A stretch of DNA of 64,000 bases from Calamus simplicifolius (Eukaryota > Streptophyta > Magnoliopsida > Arecales > Arecaceae): positions 587,692-651,691 of the forward strand of contig UESW01004554.1 in the NCBI GenBank assembly GCA_900491605.1. Direction: 5' to 3'. Shown here one piece after another: positions 31,406-43,765 of the stretch (its first letter is position 1; each line of letters opens with the position of its first letter). The notes below the pieces were generated by a model, which did not search any database, was not told where the DNA came from, and saw nothing but the letters and a program-made list of their open reading frames with translations. The position numbers and the translations under genes were made by a program.

Positions 31406-32930
31406 TTAGATGATCATAAGCATATCTTCAATCTTTAGGTGATCTGTATCATTACGAGTAGTAACAACATCATTATCTTTAGGTGAGTCATCATCTTTAG
31501 CTTCAAGTTCATGATCTGAAGATACATCAAAATTAAAATCTCTTCCAAGGATATTAGTATCTTCTTCATCATCTTTCTTTTTAGAACTTGATGCTAAAGA
31601 CTCATCAAACACTACATAAATTAACTCTTCTACAATCAAATACTTCTTATTAAATACTCTATATGCCTTGCTAGATATAGAATATCCTAAGAATATATCT
31701 TCATCTGACTTAGCATTAAACTTTCCTAGGTTATTCTTTCATTGTTATGAATGAAACATCTACAGCAAAATGCATAAAAATAGCTAATATTAGGTTTTCT
31801 ATCATGCCAAAGTTTATAGGGAGTTTTCTTAAGAATTGGTCTAATCAAGGCTCTATTTAAGATGTAACATACTGTATTTATAGCTTCCATCCAAAAATAT
31901 TTTTGGAGTTGACTTTCACATAGCATGGTACATGCCATGTCCTCTATAATCCTATTTTTTCTTTCTACCATCCCATTTTGTTGATGTATCCTAGGTGCTG
32001 AAAAATTATGATGGATATCATTTTCAATGCAAAAGTTTTTAAATTCAAATTCAGTTCTATGATCACTTCTAAGAGACACTATGGTAATATTTTTCTCATT
32101 GTGATTTTCTTAAAGAATTTCAGAAATACTAAAAAAGTCTCATCTTTATGAGCTAAAAATAGTACCCAAATGAATCTAAAGTAATCATCTACTATTACAA
32201 GACCATATTTCTTTCCTTCTAGACTCGTGGTTCTAGTAGGTCCAAAGAGATCCATGTGTAGCAACTCGAGTGGCCTAGAAGTTAAAATAATGTTTTTGGA
32301 TTTGAAAGAGTTTCTAGTTTATTTTTCCAATTGATATGCATCACAAACTCTATTGTTTTCAAAATCTAACTTTAGAAGACCTTTAACTAAATCTATTCTA
32401 ATCAATTTTGAAATCAAATTTGTGCTTGCATGACCTAATTTGGAATGCCATGGCCACCCAATCTCATTTACCTTAGCATTATCAGCAATTAGACAATGGT
32501 TACTTATAAATAAATTATCCAAGTTAATTAAGTATACATTGTCATTTCTATTTCTAACAAAGATAATGCTATTATCAATGTGATTAGATACTGTGCAGAT
32601 AGATGCTTAAAGGATACTTTGAAACCTTTATTGCATAGTTGGCTAATGCTAATTAAATTATGTTTTAAGACATCTACATATAAAACATTCTCAATAAAAA
32701 TAGATGGAGTAATCTAAATTTTATCAATATCCATGATGTGACCTTGATCATTATCTCTAAAGGTCATCACTCTACCTCTTTGGCTTCAAAGATGATGAAT
32801 TGATCTTTATCATTCATCATGTATCTTGAGCAGCCACTGTCAAGATACCATTTTTTTTAATCCTTTAGCTGCAAGATATATCTGCATAGCAATCACATAT
32901 TATGTTTAGGTACCTAAGCTTTCTTGGGTC
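31406..32930 (-). pseudogene. Sirevirus protease and integrase, first unit
   Basis: The protease motif WYLDSGCSRYM is near 32850-32820. The GAG-pre-integrase segment is at 32522-32319 (WPWHSKLGHAS, the His of the zinc site). The integrase core follows at 32264-32079 (MLHMDLFGPTRT, first catalytic Asp; VIVDDYFRFIWV) and 32079-31726 (SLRSDHRTEFEFKNF, second Asp; NGMVERKNRIIEDMA, catalytic Glu; FWMEAINTVCYILNRALIR). An acidic linker at 31639-31406 leads to RT. The individual domains are recognisable and their active-site residues are mostly present, but they are split over several frames. Confidence 0.85.
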
Positions 32931-33559
32931 CTTTATGGTTAGTAGCAGCAAATATAGTTCCTTCTGGAACCTAAATCATTTTACCTTTATGATCAGCATG
33001 AAATATTTTATGATTGCAAACATAGGATTTATGACTTTTTTACTATAACAAAAATAAAAATATCATTATTAATTGATTTCTTAACAAAAAAATTATTAAC
33101 TAATTTTTCTTATGTGGTTTGTAACCCAAACCGACTTTATCAAAAATAGCTCTTTGATTATTTAAAAGTAAATTAAGTCTTTCCAAGCTATATATAAATT
33201 TATCAAAAATATTCTTGTATTTTTTAACTTTATTTTACAAATTTTGATTTTCAACAGAGATTATATCTTTCTTTTTTTTTAAATCTTGCTTTTCAGATTT
33301 TAGTTTTCAAATTCAATGGTAAATTTACTATTCTTTTTAAGAAGACTTTGATTTTTAGTTTTTAAAACTCTATTCTTTACTTTCAAAACTTTAAAATCAT
33401 TCAGTAATTCATTAAAAGCATCATAAAGTTTATCAAATATAAAATCATAAATAGGACTTTAAGAACTTACCTATTCTTCATTGGCCATAAGACATATGTT
33501 GGCAACTTCTTATTATTTATCTTCGGATCAAGATTTCTCACTGTCACTTCAAGTTGCAA

Positions 33560-34440
33560 CATACGCTTTTTTCTTCTTTCTATATCATTTTGAGCTAAGA
33601 ATATTCAGATTTGTAATATCCGAGCTTCTTACATTCATAGCATATCATAGGATCCTTCTCCTTCTCTTTATCCTTTTCCTTATCTTCTTTCAATTTGACA
33701 CCAAGTTTTTTTTTGTAAAATGGCCTCTTTCTTTGCATGAATTTCATGAACTTCTTTGTAAGGAGAGCGGTGTCATCATCGTCTTCATCTTCTTTACTGC
33801 TGCTCATTTTCTTTTTAGCAGCTTTTAGTGTGATAATCCTTTTCTTCTTCATATCTTCTTCAAGATGTTGCTTTATTGTAAGTTCATGGGTCATGAGTGA
33901 TCCAATGAGCTCATCCAAAGGTAAACTGTTAAGATTTTTGGCTTCTTGGATTGCTGTTACTTTAGCTTTCCATGCTCTTGGAAGAGACCTAAGAATTTTT
34001 TGAACAAGTTTAGAGTTAGTATAGGTCTTTTCAAGACTTTTAATCCATTTACTTATCAATAAATCTAGTGTATATGCAAGTGATGGACTCATTCTGATCC
34101 ATGTTAAAGAGTTCATATTTATGCACAAGAATGTTAATCTTGGACTCTTTAATCTGATTGGTATCCTCTTGGGTAACTTTCAATCGATCCCATATCTTCT
34201 TAGCTGAGATGCAAGTAGATATTCTATTGAATTCATTTGCATCCAAGAGTAGTATAGGACATTCATGGCCTTGGCATTGAGCTGGGCCATTTTTTTATCA
34301 TTCTCATTCCAATCCCTTTCAGGCTTAGAAATAATGGATCCATCTACTAAGTGTGTGGGAGTGCTAGAATCATTGATAATGACACTCCATAAATCATAGT
34401 CTAAAGCTTGAATAAATATCCTCATTCTAGCTTTCCAATA
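33560..34440 (-). pseudogene. Sirevirus gag, first unit
   Basis: Overlapping frames 34425-34180, 34246-34049 and 34128-33595 form one gag with two frameshifts. They contain MRIFIQALDYDLWSVI, MDANEFNRISTCISAKKIWD, YTNSKLVQKILRSLPRAWKA and SLPLDELIGSLMTHELTIKQ. A Lys/Glu/Asp-rich tail follows, then CYECKKLGYYKSEYS. That last motif is a zinc knuckle in which the normal His and final Cys are both Tyr, so it should not bind zinc. Gag would form the particle around element RNA. Confidence 0.8.
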
Positions 34441-34565
34441 TGAGTAATTTGTGCCATTAAATAAAGGTAAACGATTTGTGGATTATCCCTTAGAAAAGAA
34501 GAATCAGCTTGAGTTGTCATTTGAATCTTTAGCTCTTAATTGTTAGAACAAGGAAGGATGAGCAC

Positions 34566-34580
34566 TAGCTCTAATACCAA
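34566..34580 (-). other. tRNA-iMet primer-binding site of the first Sirevirus unit
   Basis: In sense the sequence is TTGGTATTAGAGCTAG, next to the end of LTR B. It shows that LTR B is the 5' LTR of the first internal region. Confidence 0.85.
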
Positions 34581-34581
34581 T

Positions 34582-36059
34582 TATTAGCCCAGATGCCAAC
34601 CCAAGAGAGGGGGGATGAATTGGGTTGTTAAAAAAATTTTAGCACTTAAAAATAATTTCTCAAAGTAATAGTGCACAATGATATATGCAATAGGTGTAAT
34701 GCTAAGAATGTGAAGCAAAGTATGAAAGATAAAATAGAGAGAAAAGAGACAAGTATGACAAACATGAGAAATTTATAGTGGTTTGGTGTTAGCTATACCT
34801 ACATCCACTCCCAAGGAACTCTTGGGTTCATACTATAATCATCCTGATTATAGAAGAGTTGTTTTTCAAGCTCACAACTCAAACTTATTGTTTTACAACG
34901 GGATCACAACAAACCCAGCTGATTTTCATAGGATCGTCAGCACAAAACCTATCCCAAGCTTTCTAGCTTGAACAGGGCTGATCTGTCTTCCTTGATTCAA
35001 TCCCCTGATTGAATCAATCAACAAAAATAATAGAAAAATAATTACAACATAAATAAAGCTCCTCAAATGAGCAAATAAGACAATATAATCAAGATAGAAA
35101 TAGAAGAGCCTGATTTAGAAGATTTTTAAAGTTGGGATTTTCTTCTTTTCCTCGATTCCTCTGAGATGATCTTTCTCAAGATAGGATTGAAGCTTTTTGA
35201 AGAAACATTATAGTAGAGGCTCTTGAAGAACTAGGACTCTTTTCTTCTCCTTTTGATTTGATAAAAATCCTTCAAAGTTGGCTTTTGAATGCTTTGGATT
35301 TTTCTAAACTCAATTTTGAACAAAAGGATTTTGGATTTGAACTTTGTCTTTTTAATTTTTTACTTCTATTCTCTCTCTTTTTCGTCATCTCAAAATGGTC
35401 GGATGGCTCTCCTTTCATAATCTCCTCTAAATCCACTTTTAGATAAAAATTAGCTATTAAAAGTACTTGAGAAGGTGTTTAGCACAAAAGAGGAAGTAGT
35501 CATTAAAATCCGTTGAAGAAAAGTCAACCATTGTCATCATCTCTGACACTTCTGAAATCTACTTCTGACATGTTAGAGTCAGCTTTAACAAGACCTGGAG
35601 TCAGCTCTAACTCGGGATGTTTGAAACAAAAACTTTTGCTCATTGCAGAGTCGGCTCTGGCTTTTCGAGGGATCGACATTTCTTATGCGGAAGTCAGCTC
35701 TAGCGAATGCAGAAGTCGGCTTTAATGAACCTCCAAAAAATACAATCTCTGTATAACTATTAGAGTTGGCTCTAATTGGACGCAGAAATGAGACTCTCTA
35801 TCTTTCGATTAGTCGGCTCTAATCTTTGCAGGAGTTGGCTCGAATCCATGCCGAAAGTGCCAAACTGTTTCGATACGCTCTGGAGTTGGCTTTAACTACT
35901 GAAACTTGACACTTGACACGAGACATGGATTCAAACTCTTTTTTTTATTTTGATTAAATAAATATTTAAATTTTTGAAACACTTAATCAAAATCATTAGT
36001 AACATAAGAAGTATACTCATGTGGTTTTTGTTATTCATCAAAATCAATAATTGGGTCGA
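34582..36059 (-). repeat. Sirevirus-like LTR B (shared by both units)
   Basis: It aligns along its length with LTR A, including the TATTAGCCC end (CA changed to TA in sense), the ...caaaaggattttggatttgaact block (35320) and the palindrome cluster (35575-35900). To its right a purine tract (36060-36080) and then the 3' part of a second internal region follow. LTR B therefore also serves as the 3' LTR of that second unit. Confidence 0.85.
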
Positions 36060-36775
36060 CAATCTTTTCCTTTTTGATGATGATAAAAATACTGAGTATA
36101 TGCATATATTGACGCTTAAACTTTAACTTAAATAACTTTTCAATTAGAATGATAGTAAACAAAAATTCAATAACTTCATTCCAAATATATATTTAGCTCA
36201 ACTATTTTATAAATTCAAAATTTTATCCAATGATTTATACAATTCAAATCAATCAATTTCAATTATCAATTTAAGTCATTCAAATTAGTTAAGCTCCCCT
36301 GAGTAATTACTCTTCCTATGTATGTGCATATACAACTCTTTCCCTTTTTTGTCATCAACAAAAAATTTAGGAAGCATAGGGTAGTCTTTGCTCAGGATGA
36401 GATACAAATTATCCAATTTAGAATCAAGTATCATAGAATGTCATAGGAGTGTAAACATTTTAAAAAGATCAAAGGAATTTCATTAGTTGAAATACAATAT
36501 TTCATACATTTTCATTGATTACAAAAGATCAAGTACAAGTTAAGTGAAATATAAACTTAGTATAAAATAAATACAAAGCAACAATATGATATAACTTTTA
36601 GTTGAAATCCTAAATACAAGCTAGGATTGCTATAAGATTCTAACTATAGATTTCTAAAAATAAACTAAGATAAATTGATTGGTTGGTTGGATTGGATTGG
36701 ATTGGCTTGGCTGGATTAGCAGGAAAGGGAGGGAGACATCACTTCAAAACTTTAAAAGTCTCTTCAATTCTACCA

Positions 36776-37424
36776 AAATCTATTCCATTCCATCCTTCTG
36801 AGTTTTTAAAAATTCATTCAATAATTTCTCAACTATGGAAGCAGCTACATCAATTCTTCCTTGAAGCTCTACATTACATTTGGAGTAAATATATGAATCA
36901 TCACCAATACCTCTTATTTTGTCAAAAATAATTTACAATTCTAATTTTAGATTGTCAGTAAAAGTATTGATTGATTTTTCAATCTTCTCTACCTTTTCTT
37001 TCAAAATGTAAATTAGCTGCCTTATACCCATAAGCTGATCTCTAAAACTTTCATTAATCCTCTCTTCTTGCTCAGCAAGTGCAGCATTGATAATTCCTTT
37101 AAATTGTTCAAGTTGCTCAGCAGAAAAAGCAGAGAAGGATCCAGAAGATGCTATCGATGGTGGAGCTGATGAAGAACTCGGTTTAGGTGGAGGAACAGAT
37201 GGTCCAGGAGCAAAGGGTCTAGGTGCATGTGTTGAAGGCTCGGGGACCTCCTCAGTGTCATCATCATCATCGTTAGACTCCTCTGATTGGCTCAGGCACA
37301 TCACTCTATCTTCTTCTTTGCCACTGACTTTTAATCTATTGGAATCTCATGTGGTGAAGAGTGAAAATATTGTAATAATCAGTGTGCCTTAACTTCTTTT
37401 ATGGCTCATTGTCTAGAATGTCTA
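36776..37424 (-). pseudogene. Env-like ORF of the second unit, C-terminal part
   Basis: Frame 37304-36933 matches the first unit's C-terminal Pro/Ser linker and coiled coil (SSHAPRPFA-like THAPRPFAPGPSVPPP, ERINESFRDQLMGIRQLIYI, LKEKVEKIEKSINT), followed by a stop at 36932 and further homology to about 36776. It is cut at 37424 by the gypsy insertion; its N-terminal part resumes at 49151. Confidence 0.8.
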
Positions 37425-39241
37425 TGTAAAACCTAGCCACAACTTAGGAATCCGAAGAAAGATGTGGGTTGAGTAAACGACTTTAGAAACCAAAAATTTC
37501 TAATGGGCCACATTGTTTACAAAATAATAATAATGATATAACAATAATAATAGAAGCCAAATAGGGAAATAAGAAAAAATAAAGGTTTTGTTTTTCCTTT
37601 CCAAAAATTTAGAAAGAGATTTTTAACCAAGTCTCGGAATCAAGAATCCTAAGCCTAGTCGGAGGAGGATATGGGGAGGATCCAAACCTCTATTTATAGC
37701 TGGGTCTCAGGAATGATGGGGTGCTACCTAGAGCCAACAGGAGAAGACGACGGGAAGAGAGAAGAGGGCAATTGATTTAGAAGACACCAGAGAGGTTAAT
37801 CGGGGAGGTGAGTTCTCCTTCTTCCTCTTAGTTATTTCCTTCTTTCCCTGAAATTGTCAGGCCGCTGAAAGGTTGCCGGCGTAGGCTTAACTCAATCAAG
37901 AAATCAATACCCAGTCCCAACCCCATCGGAGCCCTATGGAAAAGCAGGCCTCATGGGCTCTTCAACACATCATGGAAGTAGTCGTCGCCCAAAGACCCAA
38001 CCTTGCCGGAGTTAGCACGGCAAGGTACTCATGAAAGAAAATAGAGGAAAGTCCTCTGCTTTGGCTCAATAATTGTAATACCGCGTATGTCCCCTCCTAA
38101 GCCCAGGCCTCCCTTGAGGAAGAAAAAAAAAGTAATAACGCGTGAATCCTTTTGGTTGCGGAAAGACCAGGATGTCCTTCAAAAGGTTTCAAAAGACTCA
38201 CATGTTTTCTTTTGGAAACCAGGAATCTGGAAAAAAAAAAGGGGTGGTGTCATGATGCACAAAAGGACCATGAAGCCTTCTCAAACTAATAAAATGCCGC
38301 CCTAGCTCCCTTTCAACAAATACCGCATGAGTCCTTTTTCAACAATTTTATAAATAATGTTCAAGTTCCTAAATTCACAAATTGTTAGAAAGGGATTTGA
38401 ATTAATAAAAATAAAATAAAATAAAATAAAATAAGGTTCAATATATATTTACTTATCAGCCCTAAAATTTTATGTTAAGTTCAGAAGAGGAAATTCTAAA
38501 TTGCAATAGCTTATTCTCATGCATTTGTCACGTAAGTGATGATTATCTTCTAGAATTTATCATATTTTTTTAGTAAATGTATACCATTCTGTGATGCATA
38601 CTATAAGAATATTACCTGCTTAGATATTGACCATGATTGCTATAATTTTAGTTGATATTACTTATTTATTATTCTTGATGAATTAATATAGATATGAAAC
38701 TGACCATGAATAAAATTTGAGGAAAGATGATAACACCAAATTAGAAATTATAAACCTGATTATGCTAGTTAATTGGATATCCTACCTATGGGGATGATAC
38801 ACTGGTGGATGCCTGGACCATGGAGCATTGTACCGTGGCGATACTTTGCTTATGGGAGTAGATGCCTAGACCATGGGGCGTAATACCATGGCGATACCCT
38901 ATCTGTTTGGGTGATACACTGACCAGCATAGCAGGATTAGAGGATAAAACGTCATCAAAACTAAGATTAATGACATGACATACGAAAAATGATAATATAA
39001 TGATTGAAGATTGATTGTTTTATCTACAAATCATATATGTATATTTTTATTATAGTCTAGAAGGCTAGTCATTGCTTACTGGGCAGTGAAGCTTATGATA
39101 ATTTAATTTCTTTCAGATACTGTTCAGTAGCTACGTGGGACATCATTGGGTGTGTGCTTAAATGAGCGCGAAAAAAAAAATCAAGAATCTTTATTACTTT
39201 TTTTGAATTTATATTCCTTTTTTTTAATTTTTGAGAGATGG
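37425..39241 (+). repeat. Left LTR of the Tekay-like element, truncated
   Basis: It aligns with 47153-48983 from TGTAAAACC to ...gagatgg and then jumps into a Gln-rich gag segment. The last 162 bp of the right copy (48984-49145), the primer site and the gag start are missing here. Short open frames inside (such as 38087-38305) are not genes. Confidence 0.85.
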
Positions 39242-40066
39242 TATGATGCAGATGCAGCAACAATGGCTACAACAACAGATGCAACAATGAGCATAGCAAC
39301 AACAACTGAGGTGGGACAAACTCATCAAGGATAGAGTAGTATCTTAGAGTTTAAGAGGCTAGCCCCACCTCCATTTAAGGGTACCACTGAACCCTCTGAG
39401 GTAGAACTATGGATCAAGGAAATAGAAAAACCTTTTCTGTGCTGAGGTGTCAGGAAGCAAACAAATAACCTTTGCAGAATACATGTTATAAGGTGAGGCT
39501 TATGATTGGTGGGAAGTGCTCAAGGGCAAGTGTGAGTATGAGGTTGAACCACTAACTTGGGGGAAGTTTTGTAAGGACTTTTATGAAAAGTACTATCCTC
39601 AAAGCGTAAGGACACAAAAAATGCAAGAATTCATAATGCTTAAACAGAGGAGCCTGACTGTGGCACGATATGAAGCCAAGTTCACAGAACTAGCTAAGTT
39701 TGCTCCAAGGCTAGTGGAGGATGAAGTGAGTAAGGCCTGCAAGTTTGAAATGGGACTCAGAACATGTATTAGGAAAGGGTGGCTGTTTTGGAACTACACT
39801 CCTATGCAGCAGTGGTTAACAAAGCTTTAATAATAGAAAGAGAAAATAATGAGGAACGAATAGAAAGGGAAAGGAATCGGAAGAAGAGATCTAGAGACAA
39901 CGGTGAGCAGGACAAACAAAAGACCAAGAAATATGCCAAGGATCTAGAGGATAATCAGAAATGCTCCAGATGTCAGAGGAACCATGACATGAAGGAATGC
40001 CCTTTAACGACTGGATCTTGCTTCAGATGCGGTGTAAGGGGACACATGGCCACGGATTGCCCATAA
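39242..40066 (+). pseudogene. Tekay-like gag
   Basis: It begins inside a Met/Gln-rich stretch (MQMQQQWLQQQMQQ). The capsid domain follows at 39480-39830: AYDWWEVLKGKCEYE, TWGKFCKDFYEKYYPQSVR, FIMLKQRSLTVARYEAKFTE, then LAKFAPRLVEDE. A frameshift at about 39780 leads into 39779-40066. That part has a Lys/Arg/Glu-rich segment, then CSRCQRNHDMKECP and the CCHC zinc knuckle CFRCGVRGHMATDC. Stops lie at about 39286 and 39331. It is a typical chromovirus gag, with intact zinc ligands in the last knuckle. Confidence 0.85.
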
Positions 40067-40168
40067 AGAAAACCAGATTTCACTCAGAATAAGGAAGCAA
40101 ATCCAAAACCTACGGCTTAGGGAAGAGTTTTTACTCTCACACAACAAGATACTCAGGAGTCAAACACT

Positions 40169-41706
40169 ATGGTAACAGGTATCATTCCCATATTTGGCAT
40201 CTATGCTTTAACATTATTTGATACTGGAGCTACACATTCGTTTGTTTCTTCTACATTTGCAAAAAAACACAAATTGGCCATTGAACCTAATAACATAGGG
40301 TTATGCATTGTTATGCATGCGGGAGGCACACTAAACTCTGATACTATCTGTAGGACTTGCCCTCTCAAAATAGGAAACAAAATATTATTAGCCGACTTGA
40401 TTGTATTGGAAATGAGGGATTTTGATATCATAGTAGGAATGGATTGGTTAGTCATACATCATGCTACAATAGATGCCAAAAAAACCATCACTTTTTGAGT
40501 ATTAAGGGAAGAAGAGTTTAAATACTTAGGGAGCACATGAAATGTTTCCCCACGAATCATATCTATGATACAAGCCAAAAAAATGTTGCAGAAAGGTTGT
40601 GAGGAATATTTAGCTACAGTCAAGGATATACAATAGGAAGAATTAGTATTGGGAGATATTCCTACAGTGCGAGAATTCCCGGAGGTGTTTCCAAAAGATT
40701 TATCAGGACTACCACCTGACCGGGAGGTAGAATTTTCTATTGAATTAGTACCAGAAGCAGGACCAATATCTAAAGCTCCAGACCATATGGCTTCAGCTGA
40801 GTTGAGGGAACTTAAAGAACCGTTACAGGACCTTTTGGACAAAGGGTTTATTCGACCTAGTGTGTCCCCATCCGGAGTCCAGTTCTATTTGTGAAAAAAA
40901 AAGGATGGAAGTATGAGGCTTTGCATTGATTATCGGGAGTTGAATAAGATGACCATAAGAAATAAGTATCCGTTATCAAGGATAGATGATTTATTTGACC
41001 AATTACAAGGAGCCCAAATTTTCTCAAAGATTGATCTTCGATCAGGATACCATTAGCTAAATATTAAGGCATAGGATGTGTCAAAAATGGCTTTTCACAC
41101 TCGCTATGGCCATTATGAGATTTTGGTTATGCCGTTTGGATTAACGAATGCACCAACAGCTTTCATGGATTTGATGAACATGATATTCAAACCCTTCCTA
41201 GATCATTTTGTTGTCATATTTATCGATGACATATTGGTGTATTCCAAGAGCAAAGAAGAACATGAAAACCATTTAAGGGATGCACTGTCAATTCTAAAGG
41301 CAAAGAAACTTTATGCCAAATTCAAGAAATGTGAATTCTGGTTAGAGAAGGTGGTGTTTCTAGGTCATATCATCTTTAAGAAATATCTGTAGACCCCAAA
41401 AAGATTGAAGCCATCATGGAATGGAGCAGGCCAACAAACGTCACTAAGGTACATAGTTTCTTGGGTATGGCAGGATATTACAGAAGGTTTATGAATGGGT
41501 TCTCTCGTATAGCAATGCCATTAACAAGATTAACACATAAAGAAGTTAAGTTCGAATGGACCGAGGAGTGTGAGAAGGGTTTTCAAAAATTAAAGAAGAG
41601 ATTAGTGTCAGCACCCATTCTTACCATACCATCGGAGGATGGAGGTTACACTATATACAGTGATGCCTCCAAGAAGGGTCTGGGGATGCGTACTGATGTA
41701 GCATGA
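40169..41706 (+). pseudogene. Tekay-like protease and reverse transcriptase
   Basis: The protease is at 40169-40498, with TLFDTGATHSFVSSTFAKKH (active-site DTGA) and DFDIIVGMDWL. A linker (PEVFPKDLSGLPPDREVEF, 40649) precedes RT: DKGFIRPSVSPSG, YRELNKMTIRNKYPLSRIDD, FSKIDLRSGYH (first Asp), MPFGLTNAPTAFMDLMN, then FIDDILVYSKSKEEHENHL with the intact IDD active site, and VVFLGHIIF. The thumb follows at 41416-41630 (FLGMAGYYRRFMNGFSRIA, EFEWTEE-like KFEWTEECEKGFQKLK). Stops at about 40892, 41056, 41071 and 41390, with a frame change at the last, leave it inactive. The domain order and motifs place it in the chromovirus branch. Confidence 0.88.
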
Positions 41707-43385
41707 GAAGGTGGTGGCATATGCATCTAGACAACTTAAACCTTATGAACAGAATTACCACACTCATGATTTAGAACTAGCAGCGGTCGTATTTTCCTTA
41801 AAAATATGGAGGCACTATCTTTATGGGGAGCCTTGCCAAGTGTATACAGATCATAAGAGTTTAAAATATATATTTACTCAGAAGGAATTGAACATGAGGC
41901 AACGAAGATGGCTTGAGTTACTTAAGGATTATGACTTAACAATTAATTACCATCCTGGAAATGCTAATGTGGTGGCAGATGCTCTGAGCCAGAAGACAGT
42001 CAGTAACTTGGCTGCCCTAATCACTAACCAAAAGCACATTCTAGAGGACATGAGGAAAATGGAAATCGAAGTTCTCTTGCAAAACTCTATGGTACGTTTG
42101 GCGAATCTCCAAATACAACCGATGTTGATTGAAAGGATTAAAGTTGCACAAAGGGACGACCCTCAATTGGAAAGGATGAGGGCAACAGTTGAATCAGGAA
42201 ATCAATTAGAATTTCATATCCATAAGGATGATTCTTTGAGGTATCAAAATCAGCTTTGCATACCAACTAATGAGGAAATAAAGCAAGAAATACTGAAAGA
42301 AGCTCATCAGTCAGGATATGCCATACATCCTGAAAGTACAAAGATGTATAAGGATCTAAAGGGAACATATTGGTGGAATAACATGAAGAGAGAAATTGCC
42401 CTTTTTGTGTCTCAATGCTTAGTATATCAACAGGTGAAAGCTGAACACCAAAGACCGAGAGGACCATTACAGCCTCTTAAGATTTCCGAATGAAATGGGA
42501 GCATATCACTATGGACTTTGTTACTAGACTACCCAGAACTCCTGGTTTAAATGATGCAGTTTGGGTAATTGTAGACCGGTAAACAAAATCTGCCCATTAT
42601 CTACCCATCAAGGTCAGTTATAGTCTAGAAAAGTTAGCAAAATTTTACATTAAAGAGATTGTTAAGCTGCATGGAGTTCCAGTGTCCATCGTGTCAGATA
42701 GAGATGCTCACTTTGTTTCAAAATTTTGGAAAAGCTTACATGAAGCCTTAGGTACTAAACTAAATTTTAGCATAGCTTTTCATCCACAAACAGATGGGCA
42801 ATCAGAAAGAATTATTCAAATATTTGAGGATATGCTAAGGGCATGTATCATTGATTTAAAAGGTGCATGGGAGGATCATTTGCCATTACTGGAGTTTGCG
42901 TATAATAATAGCTACCAATCTAGTATACAGATGGCACCTTATGAGGCATTGTATGGAAGAAAATATCAGTCTTCAATTTTTTTGGGATTATGTTGATGAA
43001 AAAAGTTACTTGGGCCAGAGATAGTACAACAAGCAGTGAAAAAGGTTCAACAGATCAGGAAGCATCTTCTTGCTGCACAAAGTAGACAAAAGAGTTATGC
43101 AGATATAAGGAGGCGGGAGTTAGAATTCCATGTTGGTGATCACGTATTTCTTAAGGTATCACCTATGAAGGGAATCAACAGATTTGGAGTTAAAGGCAAA
43201 CTTAGACCCAGATACGTTGGACCATTTGAAGTCCTAGAGAAGATTGGGGTGGTAGCATATAAAGTCACACTACCACCTATGCTGGTTGGAGTACATAATG
43301 TATTCATGTATTCATGTTGAGAAAGTGTATATCAGACCCAACTAAGGTTGTAGAGTTGAGTACTCCAAATATCAATGAGGATTTG
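41640..43385 (+). pseudogene. Tekay-like RNase H and integrase
   Basis: RNase H starts with YTIYSDASKKGLG (catalytic Asp). It continues after a stop in the frame 41711-42493, with ELAAVVFSLKIWRHYLYG, YTDHKSLKYIFTQKELNMRQ and NVVADALSQK. The integrase then begins: the His-Cys zinc site is near 42300-42430 (EAHQSGYAIHPESTKMYKDL, where the first His is replaced, and CLVYQQVKAEHQ, where the second Cys is replaced). WEHITMDFV (first catalytic Asp) spans a break at 42493. VSIVSDRDAHFVSKFWKSL (second Asp) and FHPQTDGQSERIIQIFEDM (catalytic Glu) are at 42682-42840. The C-terminal SH3-like fold is at 43036-43320 (KSYADIRRRELEFHVGDHVF, RYVGPFEVLEKIG). The chromodomain start is at 43314-43385, cut by the next insertion. 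Confidence 0.85.
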
Positions 43386-43758
43386 TGTAACGACCCGGGC
43401 CGGGCCCGTTTCGTTACAAGAAAGCAAGACGGACAAGGTCCACACCAACTTGGGCCACCACAGCCCAAAAAGGATCCAATTGGTGCCTTGTCCTTCTTAA
43501 TTTACTACATATAAACAACTTAACCAACTCCCAATTATCCGATGTGGGACAATTGGGAGGGGCATCACAATCTACCCCCCTTAACAAAGGCAACGTCCTC
43601 GTCACCACGGGTAATTGATCACAACCACTAGGCAGGCAGGATTCTAGAGGTAGCCCCTACATGTTCAAGAGATGGCTCCCATCCCCCATGGATGTAGCAC
43701 TTTGTCATGTGTGGCACTTAGCTCCTGCACTTCCGACTGATGCGAGGCTCTGATACCA
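43386..43758 (-). mobile_element. Left TRIM-like half (minus strand)
   Basis: In sense the layout is: primer site TGGTATCAGAGCC (43758-43746), spacer (43745-43583), purine tract ending gggggGTAGATTG (43582-43568), then LTR TGATGCCCCTCCC...CGTTACA (43567-43386, 182 bp). The matching upstream LTR is missing. The foreign 2 kb LTR is joined seven bases from the primer site instead. Confidence 0.85.
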
Positions 43759-43765
43759 CTAAAGC

